In this document: positions 51,501 through 57,000 of the stretch, one piece after another
How the letters are laid out: the number at the start of each line of letters is the position of its first letter
Numbering within the stretch: the first letter of the stretch is position 1
NCBI GenBank assembly: GCA_017436955.1
Contig: JAFSCD010000017.1
Location: 1-57,000 of the forward strand
Direction of reading: 5' to 3'
DNA length: 57,000 nt
Origin: Oscillospiraceae bacterium
GTDB taxonomy: Bacteria > Bacillota > Clostridia > Oscillospirales > Oscillospiraceae
The notes under the pieces: generated by a model
What the model was told of the DNA's origin: nothing
The model's database searches: none
What the model saw: the letters and a program-made list of their open reading frames with translations, nothing else
Program-made: the position numbers and the translations under genes

Positions 51501-54378
51501 TCTGGTTAAGCAAAACTATGAGAGCAATCCCAGCTATGACAGCCGCCGCGGTCTGATCATCCGCTACAACCGTCTGGGCGACCTTGCCCAGCGCAGGAAC
51601 ACCCCGGAAGCCGATCAGGAAGCAGAGGCGTGGTACAAAAAAGCGCTGGAGCTGTCCGAGGAGAACTATCGCTCCAACCCCAACTACGAAAGTCTGCGGG
51701 ATATATCCATCGACTATAACCGTCTGGGCGACCTTTGTATGCGCAAGCTGACCCCGGAGGGCCTGGCACAGGCTGCCGAGTGGTTCCAGAAGGCGCTGAA
51801 GATTTACGAGGACAACCACAACACCAATCCCAATTACGAAAGCCGGCGTGACCTTGCCATCTGCTACAACCGTCTGGGTGATGTTTCCCGGCGCCGGCAG
51901 ACCCCGGAGGGTGATGCGCAGGCGCAGCATTGGTACGAGCAGGCCGTTGCGCTGTGCAAAAAGAATTTCCAGACAAATCCCACCTTTGAAAGCCGTCGGG
52001 ATCTTTCCATTGACTATAACAATCTGGGTGACCTTTGTCAGCGCAAAAATACGCCGGAAGGCTACGCCCAGGCCGAGCAATGGTATAAGGCCGCGCTGGA
52101 AATGGACGAGCAGAATCACAACGCCAACCCCAGCTATGACAGCCGGCGCAGCCTGATCATCCGCTACAACCGTCTGGGCGACCTTGCCCTGCGCAAGCAA
52201 TCCCCCGAGGGCGACGCTCAGGCCGAGCAGTGGTTCCGTAAGGCTATGGAGCTGTGCCAGCAAAATCTGGACAGCAATCCCAGCTACGAAAGCCGTCGGG
52301 ATCTTTTCATCGACTACAGCAATCTGGGTGATCTTTACCAGCGCAAGCAGACGCCGGAAGCCGATGCCGAAGCGGAAAAATACTACCGTAAGGCTATGGA
52401 GCTGTGTCAGCAAAATCTGGATTCCAATCCCGGCTTTGAAAGTCAGCGGGATCTTTCCACCTGCTACAACCTTTTGGGCATTCTGGCGCAGCGCAAGCAG
52501 ACGCCGGAAGGCTATGCCCGGGCAGAGCAGTGGTACCGCAAGGCTCTGGAGCTGACGGAGCGGAATCATAACACCAACCCCAGCTATGACACCCGGCGCA
52601 GCCTGATCATCCGCTACAACCGTCTGGGTGACCTTGCCCTGCGCAAGCTGACCGCCGCAGGCAAATCGGAAGCGGAAGCATGGTATCGCAAAGCGCTGGA
52701 TTTCTGCGAGCAGAACCACGAAGCCTATCCCGGCTACGAAAGCAAGCGGGATCTTTCCATCGGCTATATCAATCTGGGCGATTTGATACAGTTCAAGCAA
52801 ACGCCGGAGGCAGAGGCCGAGGCGGAGGACTATTTCCGTAAATCCCTGGAGCTGTGCGAGGAAAACGACCGCACCAATCCCAGCTACGACAGTCGCCGCA
52901 GCCTGATGCTCCGCTACAACCGTCTGGGCGATCTGGCAAAGCGCCGGCAGACCCCGGCGGGTAACGAAGAGGCAGAGCAGTGGTTCCGCAAAGCCCTGGA
53001 GCTGGGCGAGCAAAACTGCAAGGAATATCCCAACTACGAAAGTCGCCGGGATCTTTCCATCATTTACAACCGCCTGGGCGACCTGAGCCTGCAGAAGAAA
53101 ACCTCTGCCGGCATTACGGAAGCGGAAGAATGGTTCCAAAAGGCGCTGGCGATCGACGAAGAGAACTATAAAAACAGCCCCAGCTACGAAAGCCGCCGGG
53201 GTCTGATCATCCGGTATAACCGTTTGGCCGATCTGTGCATGTACAGGCACACCGCCGAAGGTGATGCCCAGGCAGAGGAGCTGTATCAAAAGACAACAGA
53301 CCTGGCAGAGCAGAATCTCAAGATCAACCCCAGCTATGAAAGCCGCCGGGATCTTGCCATTGCTTACAACCGTCTGGGTGATCTTTATCTGCGCAAGAAC
53401 ACGCTGGAAGCAAGCACGCAGGCCGAGCGGATGTTCCTGCGGGCGCTGGATCTTGCCAAGCAGAATCACAGTACCAACCCCGGTATTGAAAGCCTGCAGG
53501 ATCTGCTCCGGGACTACAACCGTCTGGCAGAACTGTCGCAGCGCAAGAATACCCCCGCAGGCTTTGCGCAGGCAGACAAATGGTTCCGGAAGGCGCTGGA
53601 GATGGACGAGGAGGTTTTCGCCGCCGCGCCCACCTACCAAAACCGCCGTGAGCTGATCATCCGCTGTCAGCGTCTGGGCGATCTTTGCCAGCGCAGGAAT
53701 ACCACGGAAAGCACTGCGGAAGCAAATCAGTTTTATCAAAGAGCGCTGCAGCTGAGCGAACAAAACTACGCGGAAAATCCCTGCTACGAAAGCCGCCGGG
53801 ATCTGGCGATCAGCTGCAACCGTGTGGGCGACCAGGAGCTGCGCAAGAAAACGGAGGAAGGCAACGCCGCGGCAGAGCCTTTGTTCCGCAAGGCTCTGGA
53901 GCTGGCAGAAATCAACATTCAGGCAAATCCCATGGTCGAAAGCCAGCGGGATCTGGCGCTGGATTACAACCGCATCGGCGAGCTTTGCCAGCGCAAAAAC
54001 ACCCCTGAAGGTCTGGTAGAGGCAGAAACCTGGTTCCGCAGGGCGATGATCCTCTTTGAGCGCAACTACCAGATCGCCCCCGGTATCCAGACCCGTCGGG
54101 AGCTTTCCCTCGTCTACAACCGCTTGGGTGATCTGGCAAAGCAGAAGCAAACGCCCGAGGGTAACGCCGCCGCCGAGCAATGGTACCGGAATATGCTGGT
54201 GCTGGATGAGCAGAACCACCAGCTTATGCCCAGCGCGCAGAGCCGGCACGATCTGAGCATCACATACAGCAGACTGGCTGCGATCGTCATTCGCAAGGGC
54301 TATCCGGACGGTCTGGCAGAGGCCTGCCAATGGATGAACAAGCGCCTGGCGCCCTTCTTCAAGAAGCAGGAAAGCTAA
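48571..54378 (+). CDS. TIR-NACHT STAND NTPase with 25 TPR-like repeats
   Basis: 1935 residues. (1) TIR domain about 1-135: KIFISYGHED at the start and YCRDERQRA, in which C-x-x-E puts a candidate catalytic Glu at residue 79. (2) NACHT/STAND NTPase about 180-420: FVGR, Walker A GEAGTGKT (about 207), Walker B LLVIDGLDEM (about 300) and FLVTGRPD, then a helical winged-helix-like region to about 660. (3) Residues 667-1916: 25 contiguous 50-residue TPR-like units. TTG 48571 is chosen because GGAGGGG lies 6 nt upstream; ATG 48556 overlaps that site. I infer an NLR-like sensor whose repeats bind a trigger and whose TIR acts on NAD or a related nucleotide; defence function is not shown. Confidence 0.88.
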   Translation: MKIFISYGHEDHTQVVDLLFDALIQAGHEPWKDDRYEGNSGIPAGRDFTQIIYQAIDDSEFVIAFVTNVTQDKQYCRDERQRAYNKKGNHFIQIRMDYADITLGNSLSYIEMSDVISSNGQLNQRLFEDKLKSLFAAFRDPASFAAGGFTPWAKFDTHLKVQGALPYHEFIASLDKEDFVGRQWLLEKCKSWVMDSSIPCRLFVILGEAGTGKTAFVRHLAADAELVRSVHICVYDRQSTRTVRETLKDLAYVLAQNNSRYFDFLKMRDFDQLQDMTVDGLFEFLFVEPLKTENQKYLLVIDGLDEMEENTGFKPLMRLFRQYAHHLNPNISFLVTGRPDTYITDMLKTVAAGKPMESVLLDKNASKEDLQYFIESKLKQLDCYSESLAGKLLEACDGNFEYLSLLFREALEEGLRVFDGMKIPRGLNERYAQYLDRRMEMLDCTRLSKEQRLLLSALCIAYEPLPVSVLCAITALEDYDVFDELALFGSLIRQIDANSSDPRICLFTKSFRDFLLGRQFTKYCADHKLGTRLFAQYLMDKCTTEKALQKYPYLDQYGFAHLLRYAEEEPEAVREYCKQLEAAGIDLNQRLANALHQGDSSTIRSYWQFGREIGSLATVITYLKGRRSADALTEFIAIYREEGYASRAATLEADILLWNPSPEVYKQAAALYMESLELEEKQHEANPTYRSRRNLSVSCNRLGDVCQRQQTPEGFAQAEQWFRRALAFCEENYQENPGYQSRRDLFIDYSNMGDLAKRKQTPEGDAEAEEWYQKALELCLQNHQEKPCYESRRDLAIRYNRLSELARRKLTPEGDAEAEKLCREALALSEQNLRDNPSFESRRDLAIEYSTLGDMAQRKNTPEGNAQAEQWYRKALDMDEQNYKATPNYESQRSLMVRYSRLGELAQRKQTPEDDDQAEQWFRKVLDICEQNYQANPGYETLRDLSIVYNRLGDLCQRKQTPEGYAEAEDWFRKALDLVKQNYESNPSYDSRRGLIIRYNRLGDLAQRRNTPEADQEAEAWYKKALELSEENYRSNPNYESLRDISIDYNRLGDLCMRKLTPEGLAQAAEWFQKALKIYEDNHNTNPNYESRRDLAICYNRLGDVSRRRQTPEGDAQAQHWYEQAVALCKKNFQTNPTFESRRDLSIDYNNLGDLCQRKNTPEGYAQAEQWYKAALEMDEQNHNANPSYDSRRSLIIRYNRLGDLALRKQSPEGDAQAEQWFRKAMELCQQNLDSNPSYESRRDLFIDYSNLGDLYQRKQTPEADAEAEKYYRKAMELCQQNLDSNPGFESQRDLSTCYNLLGILAQRKQTPEGYARAEQWYRKALELTERNHNTNPSYDTRRSLIIRYNRLGDLALRKLTAAGKSEAEAWYRKALDFCEQNHEAYPGYESKRDLSIGYINLGDLIQFKQTPEAEAEAEDYFRKSLELCEENDRTNPSYDSRRSLMLRYNRLGDLAKRRQTPAGNEEAEQWFRKALELGEQNCKEYPNYESRRDLSIIYNRLGDLSLQKKTSAGITEAEEWFQKALAIDEENYKNSPSYESRRGLIIRYNRLADLCMYRHTAEGDAQAEELYQKTTDLAEQNLKINPSYESRRDLAIAYNRLGDLYLRKNTLEASTQAERMFLRALDLAKQNHSTNPGIESLQDLLRDYNRLAELSQRKNTPAGFAQADKWFRKALEMDEEVFAAAPTYQNRRELIIRCQRLGDLCQRRNTTESTAEANQFYQRALQLSEQNYAENPCYESRRDLAISCNRVGDQELRKKTEEGNAAAEPLFRKALELAEINIQANPMVESQRDLALDYNRIGELCQRKNTPEGLVEAETWFRRAMILFERNYQIAPGIQTRRELSLVYNRLGDLAKQKQTPEGNAAAEQWYRNMLVLDEQNHQLMPSAQSRHDLSITYSRLAAIVIRKGYPDGLAEACQWMNKRLAPFFKKQES
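50569..54318 (+). repeat. 25 tandem 150-bp repeats encoding TPR-like units
   Basis: Units start at 50569 and every 150 bp to 54169, with no insertions or deletions. Each encodes 50 residues containing W[YF]RKALEL, NPSYESRRDL, YNRLGDL and RKQTPEG in that order. Some units (numbers 7, 11, 14, 16, 18 counting from 1) carry an alternative RR[SG]L[IM][IL]RYNRL segment, pointing to block duplications. Confidence 0.92.
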
Positions 54379-54385
54379 ATACAAC

Positions 54386-54419
54386 AAAAAACCGTTCCTC
54401 GAAAGAGGAACGGTTTTTT
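54386..54419. terminator. Bidirectional terminator between the TIR-NACHT and YbjN genes
   Basis: Stem AAAAACCGTTCCTC / GAGGAACGGTTTTT with a GAAA loop and T-runs on both strands. Confidence 0.9.
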
Positions 54420-54450
54420 ATTGCTTGTAAGTGTTACCCGGCTATGTAAC

Positions 54451-54864
54451 TCAAGGGTTGCCCCACAGATACTTTGCGAAGGTGGGATATGCATCGTCAG
54501 TGATGTTGACAACGCGGCGAACCAGAGACAGGCACTCCTTGCCGCAGGTCTCGGGGTCGATATAAGCGTCGATAGAAGCAGCAACATCGGAGTCATCGTC
54601 GATGCAGTACTTGACCCAACGGTAGGTCTTGTTGACCTCGTTGCAAGCCATCAGGCCGGCAGCTTCCTTGCCCTTGAAGTTGCCGATCTCCCAGCACTTG
54701 AACTGAACCAGGGGATCGCCGTCTTCATCAAAGAATACCAGAACGGGGATGTGCTTCAGGTTGTCACCGTTGTAGGTAACTCTGACGCAGTGCTCGTTGA
54801 TCTCTTCGTATCTGACGCCTTCGCTGTCCATATAACGCATAAACAGGTTCTTGTAGTTAGCCAT
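54451..54864 (-). CDS. YbjN domain-containing protein
   Basis: 137 residues. The pattern MANYKNLFMRYMDSEGVRYEE, then VRVTYNGDNL and the late RRVVNITDDAYPTFAKYLWG fits the YbjN/sensory-type type III secretion chaperone-like fold, cytoplasmic and of unknown function. AGGAGG before the ATG. It is convergent with the TIR-NACHT gene and shares its terminator; a functional tie is not implied. Confidence 0.7.
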   Translation of the reverse strand: MANYKNLFMRYMDSEGVRYEEINEHCVRVTYNGDNLKHIPVLVFFDEDGDPLVQFKCWEIGNFKGKEAAGLMACNEVNKTYRWVKYCIDDDSDVAASIDAYIDPETCGKECLSLVRRVVNITDDAYPTFAKYLWGNP

Positions 54865-54913
54865 AAATTTTTCCTCCTAAACGTTTTCTGTTCCGTGAAT
54901 GGATCACACTGTA

Positions 54914-54942
54914 ATTTTACCATAGGCAATTTGCATTGTCCA
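54914..54942 (-). promoter_or_regulatory. Promoter of the YbjN gene
   Basis: Minus strand TGGACA, 17-nt spacer, TAAAAT. Confidence 0.55.
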
Positions 54943-55031
54943 GTATAAATTCGGATATTGCACTATTTTCGTTTATTTTCCATAATTTGCTCCGGGATTC
55001 TTGTTCAAACTGGCAGTGCCGCTCCGGAATC

Positions 55032-55577
55032 TTACTTGTTGCAGACCGTGCAGGTGGAGTCGGACACATGCTTGGAGGGATTCTGCGCATTCACCAGCGC
55101 CAAATAGATCTCCACACAATGCGCCTCGGTGATTTTATCCTTGTTGTCCTTCAGCGTCAAAGCGAGGCTCAATTTTGAACCGCCTGCCTGCAGTAATGTG
55201 GACAGATCATCCTTTCCGCTCATAAACATACCGATCGCTTCGCCGAATTTACTGGGCGTCAGACCCCAAATATTCTTATCCGTGTTGTAATCCGATCTGT
55301 TGGCTGCATAGTCACAGAAATCGCTGATGATCTCTTTTCTCTTGGCAATACTGATTCCGCCATAGGTATCCTTTGCAATCGTCTTATAGGTAGATTTCGT
55401 GGCATCGCCTACGCCAAGCTCGATGGTTCTGCCATACTTGGTGAAGCCCCAGCTTGCCGGCACAACATAAGGAACAAAGTCGGCCTTATTGACAATGTTG
55501 AAGATATTATCGGTGCAGACCTTTTTGGAGGTGTTGTTGGGCACGCTGTTTGCCATGGAGGTAGGCACACCGTTGGG
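55032..55577 (-). pseudogene. C-terminal remnant of a class 3 lipase-like protein
   Basis: The frame from about 55577 down to 55032 encodes about 180 residues. They include DNIFNIVNKADFVPYVVPASWGF, where NxxD-x-VP resembles the catalytic-Asp region of class 3 lipases, and a late ITEAHCVEIYLALV, which could hold the catalytic His. The GxSxG nucleophile part and any signal peptide are missing: upstream the frame runs straight into intergenic repeats (55577 onward), with no ribosome site at any candidate start. Most likely a truncated gene. The lipase assignment rests on two motifs and is moderate. Confidence 0.6.
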
Positions 55578-55865
55578 GCGAGCATCACTCGTCCGAAAGG
55601 CTTCCCCTGGGGGAAGCTGTCGCCGCAGGCGACTGATGAGGGGAAAACTTTTTTGCCGCAGCAAACGCTGCGGTTATTGCCCTCATCCGCTTCGCATACG
55701 CTCAGCACCTTCTCCCGGGAGAAGGCTTTTACGGGCGATTCGTGAATCGCCCCTACGGACGCACTGAATGCTTGCATGTAGGGGTCGATGCCCACATCGA
55801 TCCGTTTTTCTTTTTTCGGGCGGATGTGGGCATCCGCCCCTACGAATTCTACCGAACTGCGTACA
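55577..55865. repeat. Cluster of family A and B repeats truncating the lipase-like gene
   Basis: In order: GGGGCGAGCATCACTCGTCC (family A, as at 3790); GGCTTCCCCTGGGGGAAGC with GTCGCC/GGCGAC and TGATGAGGGG (family B); an inverted family B copy to 55730; GGGCGATTCGTGAATCGCCCCTAC (55734-55757); GTAGGGGTCGATGCCCACATCGA (55780 region); and GGGCGGATGTGGGCATCCGCCCCTAC (55820-55845). No gene is present. Confidence 0.75.
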
Positions 55866-55868
55866 AAA

Positions 55869-55894
55869 ATCCCCGTGGATTTCTCCACGGGGAT
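55869..55894 (-). terminator. Hairpin beside the duplicated ppdK 3' end
   Basis: 11-bp stem ATCCCCGTGGA / TCCACGGGGAT with a TTTC loop, TTTTTG on the minus strand. Position suggests it was the original ppdK terminator. Confidence 0.75.
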
Positions 55895-55906
55895 CTTGTT
55901 ATTGGA

Positions 55907-55931
55907 AATTAGCCCTTGATAGCAGCCTGGG
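55907..55931. repeat. Left copy of a 25-bp direct repeat of the ppdK 3' end
   Basis: Starts AATTAGCCCTTGATAGC and ends CAGCCTGGG; identical to 56439-56463. On the minus strand it encodes QAAIKG plus the stop, as in ppdK. Confidence 0.85.
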
Positions 55932-55965
55932 TTGCAGGCATCAATGAGCGGGAGTGCACGACTGC

Positions 55966-56334
55966 CTACTTTTTGAAACGCTGCTTATCACCCAGCTTGT
56001 AAGCTGTTGCATCTCCGTATTTGGGCCAGTTGTCAATATCCTCTTGCGGTAACACTTGCCTTACTCTAAAATCTTCGCAAACCACTTCTGCCAAGGATGA
56101 ACAGTTTCCTGTGTGACGCAAGAAACAGTTGTCACATTTTCGTTCTGCCGTATTGTTTTGCTTTTTCCTTGGCTCAGCATAAAAAATGCTATTTACGGCA
56201 GAAAAAGGGTATCGGCATTTCAAGCCATTGTATGCTACCCGAAAGTAATCCGCCCCTACTTCTATTACTTCAACCGTTTCCTCAACGCCCGTTTCCTTGT
56301 TGATTCCCCATAGGATTTGACCGACAGAAACCAT
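55966..56334 (-). CDS. Hypothetical protein with a Cys cluster, in a duplication-flanked insert
   Basis: 122 residues: an N-terminal small beta-type region (MVSVGQILWGINKETGVEET; VIEVGADYFRVAYNG), a basic middle, and RKCDNCFLRHTGNC with three closely spaced cysteines that could bind metal. AGGGAG before the ATG and a near-consensus promoter upstream. Visibly AT-richer than ppdK next to it. It lies between two copies of the ppdK 3' end, suggesting insertion. Function unknown. Confidence 0.7.
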   Translation of the reverse strand: MVSVGQILWGINKETGVEETVEVIEVGADYFRVAYNGLKCRYPFSAVNSIFYAEPRKKQNNTAERKCDNCFLRHTGNCSSLAEVVCEDFRVRQVLPQEDIDNWPKYGDATAYKLGDKQRFKK

Positions 56335-56366
56335 ATTCTTCCTACTCCCTTTTGGACTTCGTTATA

Positions 56367-56395
56367 ATTATACATAGAAAATGCTTTCCTTGCAA
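56367..56395 (-). promoter_or_regulatory. Promoter of the 122-residue gene
   Basis: Minus strand TTGCAA, 17-nt spacer, TATAAT. Confidence 0.7.
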
Positions 56396-56396
56396 C

Positions 56397-56432
56397 AATA
56401 AAATCACCGCTCCAAAGAGCGGTGATTTTATT
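56397..56432 (-). terminator. Present terminator of ppdK
   Basis: 16-bp stem AATAAAATCACCGCTC / GAGCGGTGATTTTATT with a CAAA loop, 8 bp beyond the ppdK stop. Confidence 0.88.
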
Positions 56433-56438
56433 GTTAGT

Positions 56439-56463
56439 AATTAGCCCTTGATAGCAGCCTGGG
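56439..56463. repeat. Right copy of the 25-bp direct repeat (genuine ppdK 3' end)
   Basis: Identical to 55907-55931; contains the ppdK stop codon (56441-56443 on the complement). Confidence 0.85.
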
Positions 56464-57000
56464 CGGCGGCGAGGCGGGCGATGGGCACACGGAAGGGGCT
56501 ACAAGACACGTAGTCCAGACCGATCTTGTGGCAGAACTCAACGGAGACGGGGTCGCCGCCGTGCTCACCACAGATGCCGTAGTGCAGCTTGTTGCCGGTA
56601 GCCTTTGCCTTGGCGATAGCCATCTCCATCAGCTGACCAACACCGTTCTGATCCAGCTTGGCGAAGGGATCGCTCTCGTAGATCTTGGACTTGTAGTAAG
56701 CCTCCAGGAACTTGCCGGCATCGTCACGGCTGAAGCCGAAGGTCATCTGGGTCAGGTCGTTGGTGCCGAAGCAGAAGAACTCTGCCTCCTGGGCGATCTC
56801 GCCTGCGGTCAGACAAGCTCTGGGGATCTCGATCATGGTGCCGACCTCATACTTCAGCTCGATGCCGGCAGCGGCGATCTCAGCGTCAGCGGTCTTGACC
56901 ACAACATCCTTCACGTACTTCAGTTCCTTCACATCGCCAACCAGAGGAATCATGATCTCGGGGACCATGGTCCAGTCGGGGTGAGCCTTCTTGGTGTTGA
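56441..57000 (-). CDS. ppdK: Pyruvate, phosphate dikinase, C-terminal part (5' end outside window)
   Basis: Interconverts pyruvate, ATP and phosphate with phosphoenolpyruvate, AMP and pyrophosphate, central to glycolysis/gluconeogenesis in anaerobes. About 186 C-terminal residues of the PEP/pyruvate-binding barrel: [30 protein letters not shown] and the catalytic-Cys motif [10 protein letters not shown], then [21 protein letters not shown]. The frame continues past the window edge ([10 protein letters not shown]). Its 3' end is duplicated at 55907-55931. Confidence 0.96.
   Translation of the reverse strand, partial: NTKKAHPDWTMVPEIMIPLVGDVKELKYVKDVVVKTADAEIAAAGIELKYEVGTMIEIPRACLTAGEIAQEAEFFCFGTNDLTQMTFGFSRDDAGKFLEAYYKSKIYESDPFAKLDQNGVGQLMEMAIAKAKATGNKLHYGICGEHGGDPVSVEFCHKIGLDYVSCSPFRVPIARLAAAQAAIKG

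Noticed and set aside
50569-54318. Regular 150-bp repeats as a possible CRISPR or satellite array
   Set aside because: The repeats are diverged, have no unique spacers and are entirely in frame within one coding sequence.
50974-54387. Long open frame (over 1100 codons) antisense to the repeat region
   Set aside because: It is produced by the 150-bp period and GC-rich codons of the sense gene; its protein is repetitive, lacks a ribosome site and has no recognisable domain.

Overview
The window reads as one chromosomal segment of a GC-rich Gram-positive Clostridia, most likely an Oscillospiraceae/Ruminococcaceae-type gut anaerobe. This is inferred from the strong AGGAGG ribosome sites, the linked miaB-mutS-mutL-miaA-hfq cluster, the paired glgC/glgD, BspA-type surface repeats, pyruvate phosphate dikinase, a sodium-pump decarboxylase beta subunit, and dispersed GTAGGGGC-type intergenic repeats. 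No rRNA, tRNA, CRISPR array, transposase or integrase was recognised.

Layout. 1-3.6 kb: 3' end of ftsH, a DUF1858 gene, trmK-nif3 and yebC. 3.8-7.1 kb: a 931-residue secreted surface protein divergent from a small XRE regulator, with two identical dyads between them. 7.4-15.3 kb: tRNA modification and mismatch repair (miaB, mutS, a CPBP protease, mutL, miaA, hfq). 15.3-17 kb: an SDR and a ComEC-like MBL lipoprotein. 17-20.6 kb: hom-lysC-asd operon. 20.9-23.1 kb: mgtE divergent from a GNAT gene, with back-to-back promoters and a leader ORF. 23.1-28.9 kb: glycogen synthesis (glgC, glgD, glgA) and a GH13 enzyme. 28.9-37.6 kb: mostly leftward transport genes (NCS2 purine permease, OadB/OadG, a frameshifted uracil permease, AGCS symporter, DUF4234, MFS) plus a flavin reductase-like protein. 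37.8-43.2 kb: small regulators, a YwaF-like membrane protein, a GntR(YtrA)-ABC-lipoprotein operon, DUF4234 and DUF2752. 43.2-44.3 kb: an apparent insertion with a foreign-looking GNAT gene. 44.3-46.5 kb: the cpsB-wzz-cpsD tyrosine phosphoregulatory module. 46.7-48.4 kb: a uridine-kinase-like protein and a HAD hydrolase. 48.5-54.4 kb: one very large TIR-NACHT-tandem repeat gene. 54.4-57 kb: YbjN-domain gene, a truncated lipase next to a repeat cluster, a small cysteine-containing gene in a duplication-flanked insert, and the 3' end of ppdK.

The most notable item is the 1935-residue TIR-NACHT protein with exactly 25 uninterrupted 50-residue TPR-like units. It is a STAND/NLR-like architecture of the kind found in anti-phage defence, on its own promoter and terminator. 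Secondary points of interest are an insert flanked by a 25-bp direct repeat of the ppdK 3' end, a transcription terminator apparently split by a roughly 1-kb insertion, the double-operator switch controlling the surface protein, the mgtE leader ORF, and two families of palindromic dispersed repeats.
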